DNA of 64,000 bases from Synaphobranchus kaupii (lineage: Eukaryota > Chordata > Actinopteri > Anguilliformes > Synaphobranchidae), in NCBI GenBank assembly GCA_029718625.1, contig CM056377.1, positions 100,583,743 to 100,647,742 on the forward strand, given 5' to 3'. Positions within the stretch are counted from its first letter, which is position 1, and each line of letters opens with the position of its first letter. The notes under the pieces are model-generated. The model was not told the DNA's origin. It did not search any database and saw only the letters and a list, made by a program, of their open reading frames with translations. Positions 54,722-64,000 of the stretch are shown in pieces. A program made the translations under genes and the position numbers.

Positions 54722-57600
54722 AGGTTTTTTGCAACACTGATATGTGCTTGAATAAAACCACACATTATTTACCATACACAATACATCCAACACTCATCTC
54801 AGCCACCACCAATGTCTAATACCCATTTGGGAGATGTACATGATGTATGCACTTATTCCATTATAACAGAATAAAACCTTGTAAAATGCAACAATGCCCG
54901 ATAGACAAATTTAATCCTTCTTCCAGTTTTCTAGTACAGAGATGAAGATGTTTTTCTTGCCAATTGTGGTGACAAAGTCAAAATGCAGGCATCTTTTTCA
55001 ATGATGGTGTTTATTATTTCAAAGGGAGCCACCAAATGACTCTTCAACACTCTGTGCTTATGTTGACTGGATTATTCCACTAGTTTATAAGGAAACATGG
55101 AAGAGATGTGTGTAGGGTTTCACTCACCAAGCTATTTTTGAAGTCTCTTGTATACACAAAAGATGTGTAGTGGATGATACGATTTTGAGACTGTAGACAT
55201 AAAATCTGTGTTGTTTTCCATGCTGATATATTTTTTTCTCTTTATCAGTAGGGATTTCCTGTGGCCTCTCTCAGGACTGAGATGGTATCGGGGGACCAAA
55301 AGTGATCAGGAGCCCAGGGAATGTTTCCTCACCAGGCCTGTGGTCCCATGGAGTGGGGTTGGCCCCCATTTCACAGGGCCAGAAGCCCTACTGGAGTTAG
55401 TCAGTGCACATGGACAACTGCCAACTCCCCATACAATGGGTGGAAATGAGAATTTAATACAAACTTTCTCACAAGGTCTCAGTTGCCCACCCCCAGCTCC
55501 CCCACCCCACAAAAAATGTGAATAAATAAATAAGGGTCACCCAATATTTAAAGCCTTTACTTCACATCATATCTGTAGAAAATGTGTCATATTTTCCAGA
55601 AGATTTGTTATGTATTTTTGTTTCAAACATAACATAACAAATATTCATCAGTAACATCGCTAGTAAGTCGGTAGCTGAAAAAAGCCACATTTTATTCAGA
55701 TGTAATAAAGTTAGAGAAAATATAATGGATTTATATGGAGAAAATAAACCTCATTTGATTGAGCAAGTCATCTTTGTATTTTGATACCCTTGGAAAAAGG
55801 CATTGTCAGATGTATATTTTCTCTGAATAATGTCCCCTGAAACAGAATAATAGTCAGCAGAACTTTCTTTATAATAAACCCACCATGTCACAACAAATAA
55901 TTAGTGTGGAACATCAGGACAATAGGGAAATCTGTCTGAGGAGATCAGACGCAGGCCTCCCTTCTAAAAAGTGGACCGTCTGTTGATACAGCGCCCATGC
56001 TTTTCCCCTTGACTTCCTCCCTCCTCTGACTCCACTCTACAGACAGACCCTCCCATCCTCCACCTTTAGAAGCAGAATAGACCATGAGGGCCGTGTATGA
56101 TCATGTCTGTTGTAATCAGGGATGGGTTGTGTATAGTATAAAGAACTAATGAGTGTGGGCAGGAAAGAGGAAGTGACCCGCTATTTCAGGCATCAAGGTG
56201 AAGTAGCTGCTGGCCACACGACTTATATATTGATGGGCATATTCTGCTGTGTTTAAAAGGGAAAAAACTCATAAAGTAAAAACTTTACTGTCATCACAAC
56301 CCTCCCTTTGCTTCCATATTGGCCAGCTTGGCTGGCTTGATTTCTTCTGTACTGCTGGGGTTGTCTACCCTACATGGAGAAGAATCAATCAGACTAATGG
56401 AACAACCAATACAATAACCTGACCAGATATTGCTGTTTTAATTGAGGAGTTATTGTGGCATGAACACATGACGTTAATGCTCTCAACAGCATGAAGTAAG
56501 CTTTGGTTTCAGATCCATGTTGCATGTAAATCCCAGCCTACATGCCAAAGAGCAATTCTGTTTCACAGATTCAGATACACTATGTTCTGAGTACACAGAT
56601 ACACAATACTGTTCTGGAATATGCTGCTGCATTTGGACAGATACACAGTTTGGGGAAATTGACACCACTGTAATGCACACAAATTGACAATCCACCCACA
56701 AATAAGCCATGAAATTACTGAAAATAATAATTTAAAATAGTTTAAAAACAGAAGATATGGATATATTATAACATCCTAGTATGTTTTTTATTATCTTCTC
56801 ATAAAAATATATTACAAAAATTAATTTCCATTAAAACGGGACGTGCAGTAATATGGAATGACATCATTGTTCCTATATGGGCCATTACATTTTAGGTACA
56901 ACAGAGCCCTCACGACTCCACCAGAACTCTGCGTCTGACTGAAAATAAAATTCACAGGGCAATTATTGTTTGTTTAAGACAATGTAAGAGTTAATCATTT
57001 TTTAGCTTAAATATTGGCTTTGTTATACAGTGGAAAACAAGTCTGAACTTTTGCAATACAGTACCTTTAGCTATAGTACATGTTGATAAGAGTCATACTG
57101 ACGCCAGCAAATGGAGTGCTTTTTTTATATTATATTTTTTCTATATTTTTTCCTATTACATTAAGTTATATTGTTTAATAAACGGGTTTTATTTGTATTT
57201 GTATGAATCGCTACATTTTAAAGGACTGCGATTATATTCCAAAAGTTGCTCGTGCAGACTACAAACTTTCCTAACTCATTCAAATATGAACGCCAAAACA
57301 GCAAGTAGCCTAATGATTAGACAACTTTCAATAGAGACAACTTTCAAAATATGTTAGTAGGCTATTCGTTATGAACAGGATACATAGACTAATAACCACA
57401 CACATTTGACTTGAATCACACCATGCTTAGAAGCCAGCCAGCATAATATCTATATATTTGTAGAGGTGCAAGATGACCGAGATAAATGTATGCATTATCA
57501 GTAGGCTACACTGTAATAATCAACCTGCTCAAATATTTACGGTAGCCTACATATTTTTGCTGTTTAACTAGTTCAAAAATAATATCACGATATGTTTAAT
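54722..57600. other. Distal upstream region of tie1, with an ETS-rich block
   Basis: No gene is supported. The block 55920-56220 is G/C-richer and contains 'gacttcctccctcctc' and 'aggaaagaggaagtgaccc', both ETS-type words. ETS factors drive TIE1 in mammals, so this is a plausible endothelial regulatory element. Two other patches (55230-55500 and 56880-56960) have no clear identity. Confidence 0.3.
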
Positions 57601-58284
57601 CTTTGCCGAAATATAACGTGTCGAATTTAACAGCAGATAAGGACTTGTTTAGAAGATTTATGCAGACTCCTAACAGGAAGTGGGAGTAATTTTAAAATGT
57701 ACTATATCGTATGGCTGCCAGATCGGACTTTTAAAGATAAATATGGCCTATTGACACTTTTACCGTGCAATTGCAAGATGACACATTTTCATTTTAAAAA
57801 AGATGAAAATTTATAGTTAGGTTATAGGCCTGGTTAGTTCGTTTTCAAAGTGACTAGCTCGAATAAACTATTTAAATGCATCGGTTTTTGTGGCTTCATT
57901 TTACTGTGTAGGATAGGCCTAATTATTTTGGCTGTTCGGTTGACACATCTCCTATTTTCCGTTATAAAATCAGCCTGGCAACCCTGTTTAGCGGCGCTTG
58001 TGAGTTGGCTCCTCCAATCTCAGATTTTCTCCCGTGACGCCTTTCCTTCCCTTCCCACCCATCGTAGGCTAATCCGAGTTTAGGAGGATCTGGAAAATTC
58101 AGACTGGAGTAAAAGAACGGGAACTTGCAACACAGTAACTGGAATTCATGGAAATGCGCAATAGTTCGCGCTGTTCTTGGGCATATTTGAATAATACGTT
58201 TGGTTACGGACACTTCTGACAAAAAAATCGGAACTACCACCAAGGTCCACCGCTTTGGAGGATTACATTTAAAGGATTAAAATT
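57601..58284 (+). promoter_or_regulatory. tie1 promoter and 5' UTR region
   Basis: No TATA box is evident near the ATG. An ETS core, 'acaggaagtg', lies at 57674-57683, and a pyrimidine-rich stretch at 58030-58070 may mark the start-site region. ETS control of TIE1 is established in mammals. The 5' UTR, if it starts near 58070, contains an upstream frame at 58148-58219. The site assignment is inferred. Confidence 0.4.
58148..58219 (+). CDS. Upstream open reading frame (23 codons) in the tie1 5' UTR
   Basis: ATG at 58148-58150 opens MEMRNSSRCSWAYLNN... and ends at TGA 58217-58219, 65 nt before the tie1 ATG. If the transcript begins upstream of 58148, this could reduce translation of tie1. It is only a sequence observation. 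Confidence 0.3.
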   Translation: MEMRNSSRCSWAYLNNTFGYGHF

Positions 58285-58327
58285 ATGATTGACACCTTTT
58301 ATTTCTTATGTCTTATCACAGTATCAG
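58285..58327 (+). CDS. tie1: tie1 exon 1 (residues 1-14), signal peptide
   Basis: ATG at 58285 is followed by IDTFYFLCLITVS, then a split Gly codon at donor G|GTATGG. The frame of exon 2 confirms the junction. Confidence 0.88.
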
Positions 58328-60187
58328 GTATGGAGTCACTCTCATTCTCTCTCGTATTAACACTTTATAACGTTAAACAGCAACATAGATATGATACTGT
58401 TGGCTTTGATCAAGTGAAGGATACCATAGGGCCTATCTAATCATTAAAATACACAACGAAGAAATGTTGTATAACCAGATAGCCCAGTAGCTAATAGTTA
58501 AATCTTGAGTTGTGATTCATAATCAATATTTCCCAAATTGTTATTCAAGGAAGCGTAGGCTACAGGTGGGATTAGAATGTTTGTATTTGAATCAATTTAT
58601 TTTAGTTTTATGGGAGAATTACAATGCCATAACTGTCAATAACTTCGCTTAGCTACAGTTATACAGACACCGTACAATAGTGTTGACTCGGGTTATTTAG
58701 CATGTAAAACAGGAAACTTCACTCATGTGAATATTAACCCTCTATTTAGGTTCGAATTGTGCCTTTGCATTGTGACATCTAGATTCATTTAAAGGGAGAG
58801 TGTCATATAACATTATTTATGTATTTAATTTACAATTAACTACATTAGAGTTGTTCATTCTGAACTATCTGCTCGTAGGGCCTATTCGTTAGCCTACTTC
58901 AGGTTGTGTGCTTCAGTGCGCCTCTGGGGCGCCCATCACTGTTTCCTGCCATTGTTCTCTCTTCAGATTCCTGTGAGATATACTAGAGACGTGTGCCTTT
59001 CTAATTATGAGACCACATTGACCGAGATGAAGTCTAATATTTGTCCGACATTATCACCAACATGCATAATTTGCCATGTATCCACAGGTGCGGTTATGGA
59101 TCTAACCATGATCTCAAATGCTGACGCTACCTCCGCTTCCGAATTCTTTCTCTCCTGCATCTATGGGGAGCGCGATGCCAGCAAACTTGACCTTCGCATC
59201 CAGAAAAACAACAGTATCATCCTTCTTGCCTCGCCGCCGCGCTTCAAAGTGCACAGGCTAAGACCCCAAGAGGCTAGAGCCATAAACTTCGGCAACATTG
59301 ACATTCTGGGCATTTTTAACTGTCATGCATTTCAGGGGTCAGCATTACTCACGACAGTGACGCTAATCAACAATGGGAAAGGTAGGCTTAATCAATTTGT
59401 ATGACATCTTCTCGTTCTATTAATACGGTTTCCTGTCAACAAGCACTGACAAGTTAGCGTAGGTTACTCTTGACCATACACTTCAGACAGATCCTAATAA
59501 ATATATTCGTTTTAAAATGTTTTCCCCTCAGGATTTCTTATGCTAATAAACTGAAAACCCATGTACTATTTTATATTTTACCATGCTTTAAGTAAAGTGT
59601 CTATAATTTTATACTTCAAGTATGCTGAAGCATAGGCCTACAATTTGTTCACATGGGCAGAGGAAGTCATAACATTCCATTACATTACATTACAGTCATT
59701 TAGCAGACGCTTTTATCCAAAGTGACATACAATAAATGCATACAGAAATGTCATCAAAGTAACTACAGAACAGATAAGACCAAGCACATCCTTCCCATAA
59801 TGTAGCAGCTATCCCTAGTAATGAACATTTGAATGTAGTTCACAGTAAGCTGTGGGTAAATCAGCTATGCTACAATTCTATTCTAAATACTATTATAAAC
59901 TATAACAAACAGACAAGAGAACACAGGGAACAAGTAACATGAGAGGTCCTAGATTAGTATATCAGTCAAGGTGGAGTCTGAAGAGTTGCGTCTTCAGGCC
60001 ACAGTCATAGTACCACAATAGTAACTTTAACTATAAATTATTTTAGTGATTGTGATGTTTTTGTTCTGCAATGCAGGTCGTTTAATACCAAAGCAGCTCT
60101 CAGTAACGGCCAACAAAGGAGAAACTGTGCAGCTGGCAATGGATATTGTGGACTCCCGAAAGACAGACGTCATATGGAAATTTAATG
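58285..60187 (+). CDS. tie1: TIE1 receptor tyrosine kinase, 5' part of the gene (exons 1-3)
   Basis: Three exons in phase give about 150 N-terminal residues of an expected ~1,100. MIDTFYFLCLITVS is the signal peptide. The mature start AVMDLTMISNADAT parallels mammalian TIE1 (AAVDLTLLAN). The first Ig-like fold follows, with Cys pair FFLSCIYGE and GIFNCHAFQG. Exon 3 reads RLIPKQLSVTANKGETVQL and KTDVIWKFNG; the last motif (TDVIWK-NG) is a TIE1 hallmark. The EGF repeats, fibronectin repeats and kinase lie beyond the window. TIE1 is an endothelial surface receptor that modulates TIE2/angiopoietin signalling. The next exon is not visible before 64000, so intron 3 exceeds 3.8 kb. Neighbour order (tmem125, temp, tie1) matches human 1p34.2. 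Exons: 58285-58327, 59088-59381, 60077-60187. Confidence 0.93.
58328..59087 (+). other. tie1 intron 1
   Basis: 760 bp of ordinary intron with no repeat recognised. The open frame entering exon 2 from 58904 is intronic. Confidence 0.6.
59088..59381 (+). CDS. tie1: tie1 exon 2 (residues 15-113), first Ig-like domain
   Basis: Acceptor 'tgtatccacag' is followed by (G)AVMDLTMISNADATSASEF, through the Ig Cys pair, to LINNGK and donor AAAG|GTAGGC. Confidence 0.93.
59670..60000 (+). repeat. Teleost interspersed repeat with 'catttagcagacgctttta' motif
   Basis: It starts with ATTAC tandem units, then 'gtcatttagcagacgctttt' and 'atccaaagtgaca', a very common fish repeat, running to about 60000 ('gagttgcgtcttcaggcc'). 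The same motif in reverse is at 62880-62958. It looks retroposon-derived, with the tandem tail at the left (minus-strand 3' end). It fills most of tie1 intron 2. Confidence 0.65.
60077..60187 (+). CDS. tie1: tie1 exon 3 (residues 113-150)
   Basis: Acceptor 'ctgcaatgcag' is followed by (G)RLIPKQLSVTANKGETVQL, ending DVIWKFN and donor AATG|GTATGT. Confidence 0.93.
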
Positions 60188-60334
60188 GTATGTTGTTTAC
60201 AGTACTCTTTGTGTATTTCTTTTGGTGAAAAAAAATCCTCAATAGTTGCTTCATTTTGTTCCATGTAAAAACAAAACCTGGAAAGGTTTTATTTAGTAAA
60301 ACATGTAACTGTTGCAGTAGCTAAGACATGTGTC

Positions 60335-60860
60335 AGGGGTGTGTAAGGGACTCAGGCGCAGATAGCACGTAAAAAATAAAGCAAAGTTTATTTTGGGTCG
60401 AAACCCAGGGATGAGGTGAAGACGTAGTCAGGAGAGAGGCAAAAACCAGGAAGTCACCGCAAAAGTACAAAAACACAATCCAAAAGACGAAGTCAAAAAA
60501 CAGAATCAAAAAGTCAGGAAAACAGAAATCAGGCACACGAGCAAACTAGCAGAACACCGGTCAGAAAAAGGCTTGTAGCGAACCAGGGCAAAGAGGGCAA
60601 CTGTCACAGAACACAACACTGAGTGGAACTTAAATACACAGGACTAACAAGCAAACGAGAAACAGGTGAACAGCGGGGCAGGTGACATAGGTAATCAAGG
60701 GCTGAGACGAGAGGCGGGGCTGACACAATGGGGAAGTGAAAACACAAGCACATGGATGGGAGACGGAGAATGAAAACAAAAACACACAAACAGCACCGTA
60801 CATGACCGAAAACGAAGTAACAGAAAATACAACACAGACTCAAATACTGACAACATGTCT
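60335..60860. repeat. Unclassified interspersed repeat
   Basis: A low-T block begins 'ggactcaggcgcagatag' and 'aataaagcaaagtttatttt' and consists of many short AC/AG-rich words up to 'gacacaatggggaag' and beyond. This wording recurs widely in fish genomes, often in antisense to LTR-like sequence. I cannot assign a class. Confidence 0.5.
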
Positions 60861-60993
60861 GTAGGCAATGCTGTAGAATATGTAATTTATGTAACCATTT
60901 TTAATCTAACCTTTATAAGAAGTTTGAAATTGAACTTGACTTTGTTTTCATTGTACAATCCTTTCCATGTTATTGGTGGAGAAACTCCAATAC

Positions 60994-61072
60994 ATAGGGT
61001 AGATAACGTGTATATACATAGGGTAGATAACGTGTATTCCATAGGGTAGATAACGTGTATTCCATAGGTTAA
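60994..61072 (+). repeat. Tandem repeat, unit ~24 bp
   Basis: The unit 'catagggtagataacgtgta' plus 3-4 nt repeats about three and a half times. Confidence 0.9.
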
Positions 61073-61135
61073 TCTCCAAAACATTCAAGTGGATACAATC
61101 TCAGAAAAAGGATTATTTGGCCTGTCTCCATAGGG

Positions 61136-61339
61136 CAGGGGTGTCCAATCTTATCCGGAAAGGGCCGCTGTGGGTGCAGGTTTTTGTTTTAGCCCAGCAC
61201 TACAACACCTGATTCAACTAATTAACTAATCATGCTCTTCAATCAGACCTTGATAAGTATAATCCGGTGTTGTAGTGCTGGGCTAGAACAAAAACCTGCA
61301 CCCAGACCGGCCCTTTTCGGGTAAGATTGGACACCCCTG
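61136..61339. mobile_element. 204-bp hAT-type MITE with perfect 8-bp target duplication
   Basis: Ends CAGGGGTGTCCAATCTTA and 'agattggacacccctg' are flanked by CCATAGGG (61128-61135 and 61340-61347). Subterminal inverted stretches 'gtgcaggtttttgtttta' and 'gcccagcactacaacac' strengthen the hairpin. hAT superfamily. Confidence 0.93.
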
Positions 61340-61507
61340 CCATAGGGGAACCATTTTTAGTTATTTGTGGAAGCTCTATGGTAGTTGTTAAAATTGTGAA
61401 AGCTCCCAGATTGAACAATTTTACATGACAAAGAACCCTTGTACTCAGATTCTTCTGTGGAGACACAGAGGAACATTTTGAAGCCCTTTCTTCTGAGAGT
61501 GTATAGG

Positions 61508-62693
61508 ATCTGATCAAAAACGTCTCCGACGTAAAAAAAATATTTAAAAAAGCCAAGTTACTCGACATAGCCTACAGAGCGCTGTCTATAAGTCCTTAAT
61601 TCCAACTTGCAAAAACTAGGCCTGCCTTTAAAAGTATTGATATCAAAATGTGGCCAAGTTACAACTAACAATATTGCCTATCATAGCTCACACAAAATAA
61701 ACTAGCTCTATTCCAAAACAATGCTATCCAAACATTCCTAAATTATTTAATGCAACTTGGCCCTGTGTTTCTTCATCTTAGCATGTGAAGAGATTGTGCC
61801 TCATGGAACAACTTATGATTTCAATCAATGTTTTTAACAGTTGATGCGTAATTACATTCCAGAAAGGATATGGTTATACTTTGTAGGCAAGTTTACTTTA
61901 GAAAATGTACATGTTTTAAAATGTTAACTGCTGCTACAGATTTCATTACAATTCACAAACAGACATTTATATCAAGAAACATCATGTACAATAGAGAAAG
62001 GGGGGATGAATAAATAAATGCAGATAAAAATTAGTAATATTTGTACCTAGAAAATAGCGTAGCCTACATATAGCATTTTTACGAACGTATCCAATAGTTA
62101 TGATATTTGCGAACAGAATTTTGTGAACACAAGGATATCTATGCTCTGTAGGACCACACAGATTTTGATAGAAATCCAAATATTCCAAATAAATTAATCA
62201 ATAAATACATAATAATAATAATAATACATTTTATTCATTCTGTGCTTTTCATAGACCCAAAGCAGTGGATGCAGACAATTGTTCAAACATGCCCTATAGT
62301 GTAGCAATTTTTCTGTTTAATTTCTAACTGCAACACATCTGAATCATTTGAATATTTCCACTATAAATTATTCTCATTTTGCAGTTTGATGTGGAACATA
62401 CAGTTTCATTGACCACATTCTCTTGAGATGGTAAGAAACTCAGGGCCAAGTTGCATGAAATAATTTAGGAAAGTTTGGATAGCATTGTTTTGGAATAGAG
62501 CTAGTTTATTTAGTGTGAGCTATGATAGGCAATATTGTTAGTTGTAACTTGGCCACATTTTGATATCAAGACTTTTAAAGGCAGGCCTAGTTTTTGCAAG
62601 TTGGAATTAAGGACCTATAGACAGCGCTCTGTAGGCTATGCGTGAGTAACTTGGCTTTTTTTTTTTTTACGTCGGAGACGTTTTTGATCAGAT
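61508..62693. mobile_element. 1.19 kb inverted-repeat element, family unknown
   Basis: Arms of about 250-270 bp (61508-61775 and 62441-62693) are near-perfect reverse complements: outer tips ATCTGATCAAAAACGTC, inner tips 'aacttggccctg'. The ~665 bp spacer has ATA triplet repeats and no coding frame. The target duplication cannot be read with confidence, perhaps AT. It could be a DNA transposon derivative. Confidence 0.75.
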
Positions 62694-62800
62694 ATCACTT
62701 ATTTTTGATAGCTAACTAATGATGAATAATGCATGAAGATAATGACATCGAGAGAGACATGCATACAGAGTACATGCATTCAAAATAAATGCATGCACAC

Positions 62801-63440
62801 TATGGCTGCAACAGTTAATCGAACTAATCGATTTAATCGTATTTACCTTTTAGGGTCATTTTAACGCACTTGTTCCTAGTTTGAAAATGCACTATGTACG
62901 TCGCTCTGGATAAGAGCGTCTGCCAAATGACTATAATGTAATGTAATGTAATGTAATCGATTATTAAAAATCATCGATTAAATTTCCCCCCGTGTCCATT
63001 AGTTGATAATATACTTTTTTATTTTTTTTATTTAAAATGTTTTTTAATAATCTCTCCAAAGCGCTCATCTCGCGGCTAAACGTTTTGCCGCCATTTTCGA
63101 CATTCTACCTGAAAATGGCCGAATAGTCCCGAGCCTCTACCATCCCTGCCCCAACAGATGGGAAAGAGAGGTAGAGAGAGGGGAAGAAATTGAGGGTGGG
63201 ATGGGTGATTGGTTTGTTGTTTGTTAAAAATGTATATTTAATTAAATAAATAAATAAATTATTATTATTTATTTTTATTATTAATTCTTTGATGAAATTA
63301 TATGACATTTTTGTTCAGATCTGTCATTGTTATATCAATAAATTGTTATGTTTTGGGGGGGGGAAACTGTGCCTCTCGATTAATCGGAAAAGTAATCGAT
63401 AGACTAATCGCTAAGAAAATAATCGATAGTTGCAGCTCTA
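62801..63440. mobile_element. hAT-type non-autonomous element with 8-bp target duplication
   Basis: Left end TATGGCTGCAACAGTTAATC and right end 'cgatagttgcagctcta' are flanked by ATGCACAC (62793-62800 and 63441-63448). Inside, AATCGAT words form multiple inverted pairs. A SINE-like 3' end with (AATGT)n tail is nested at about 62880-62958. TAGAGCTGCAAC-type ends with an 8-bp duplication indicate hAT. Confidence 0.88.
62880..62958 (+). repeat. SINE-like 3' end with (AATGT)n tail, nested in the hAT element
   Basis: 'gtcgctctggataagagcgt' and 'ctgccaaatgac' are followed by four AATGT units. It is the reverse-oriented counterpart of the motif at 59670-59720. Confidence 0.75.
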
Positions 63441-63449
63441 ATGCACACA

Positions 63450-64000
63450 TTCGCATAAGCATAACGCCCTGTACTGACGAGAATGAGAACATTTCTCCTA
63501 TTGCCGATAGCCCACAATTACATTAAACTACACAAGAGTTTGTAGATGAGCTGTATTTAATGTCTAATGAAATACAATGAATAGTTTAGTTTTCTGTACT
63601 GCAATGGATGTATAAGGCATGTTGATTCGCTTCATAGTAGCCTAGCTTGTACCGGCTTCCTGACTAGCAGCTGACTGACGTTTCTCTGGCAAAACTAACG
63701 TTGGCTAACAAGCTTAATTGGACAACACATATTTCCCAGGAATCTTAGCCAGAAAGAAAACAATAGATACTACTAAGAAAGTAGCCTACCAGAGATTATT
63801 CTTCTTATTATTATTATAATTAAAGTGTTTGCAGTAAGCTACATTGTCTGCAGAGTAGCGTAGACTAGAGCAATGTTTGGAGGCTATTCAAATTTTTTAA
63901 AGTGAGTAACCATGAAACAGATATGTTTGGGTAATTGGAGGTTTATAAATCCGATCTCTTAAAGAGATACTGCAGAGCCTTTTCTAAGGCCTTTTTTACC
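63450..64000 (+). other. tie1 intron 3, end of window
   Basis: No exon is seen up to 64000. The next tie1 exon (end of the first Ig-like domain) must lie beyond. Confidence 0.6.

Noticed and set aside
60188..64000. Search for the fourth tie1 exon (end of the first Ig-like domain)
   Set aside because: No frame with the expected Y-x-L/S-G-x-Y-x-A pattern and splice sites was found, so the exon probably lies past 64000.
1..64000. CRISPR arrays, bacterial operons, tRNA genes
   Set aside because: The DNA is vertebrate. No spaced direct-repeat array and no tRNA cloverleaf with A and B boxes was noticed, though a tRNAscan run would be the proper test.

Overview
The window is nuclear DNA from a bony fish, most likely a teleost. 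It has vertebrate genes with GT-AG introns, A/T-rich introns full of TAGCCTAC-type words, and a typical fish transposon load (Tc1/mariner, Harbinger, hAT, TTAA-target elements, L2/Rex-like LINE tails, a 5S-derived Deu-SINE). The species cannot be named from sequence alone.

Four genes are clear and lie in the order of the human 1p34.2 block TMEM125-C1orf210-TIE1: tmem125 (+, one coding exon, 16645-17301); a complete 12-exon AP-1 mu subunit gene (-, 41528 down to 20580, 423 aa, probably ap1m3 or ap1m2); the C1orf210/TEMP orthologue (-, four coding exons, 44443 down to 42556, 355 aa, here with a signal peptide and leucine-rich repeats); and the 5' end of tie1 (+, coding exons 58285-58327, 59088-59381 and 60077-60187, continuing past the window). 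Weaker candidates are a terminal coding exon near 4500-4638 (+), an unrecognised GC3-rich reading frame at 18599-18799 (-), and non-coding first exons around a possible bidirectional promoter at 8850-9320.

Layout: 1-9 kb is mostly featureless DNA with a LINE tail, a TTAA-target element carrying a decayed THAP exon, and a Sleeping-Beauty-like IR/DR end. 9-16.6 kb is probably the tmem125 5' region, with a 1.2 kb Tc1-type palindrome and a Harbinger-like element. 16.6-18.1 kb is tmem125. 19.2-41.7 kb is the AP-1 mu gene, whose introns hold a second 1.2 kb palindrome, a degenerate full-length Tc1 transposon, a LINE tail and nested elements. 42.1-44.5 kb is temp. 44.5-57.9 kb is intergenic, with LINE, SINE3 and LTR-like copies and a few GC-richer blocks that could be regulatory. 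58-64 kb is the tie1 5' end with repeat-rich introns.

The genes do not form a pathway in any obvious way. AP-1 mu sorts membrane cargo at the trans-Golgi and endosomes, TEMP is an endosomal membrane protein, TMEM125 is a four-pass membrane protein of unknown job, and TIE1 is an endothelial receptor. The most unusual sequence in the window is in the mobile elements. Two are near-perfect 1.2 kb palindromes, and one core, with an open frame of about 55 codons, recurs at four loci under different Tc1-type ends. Two TTAA-target elements each keep what looks like a first transposase exon with its splice donor.
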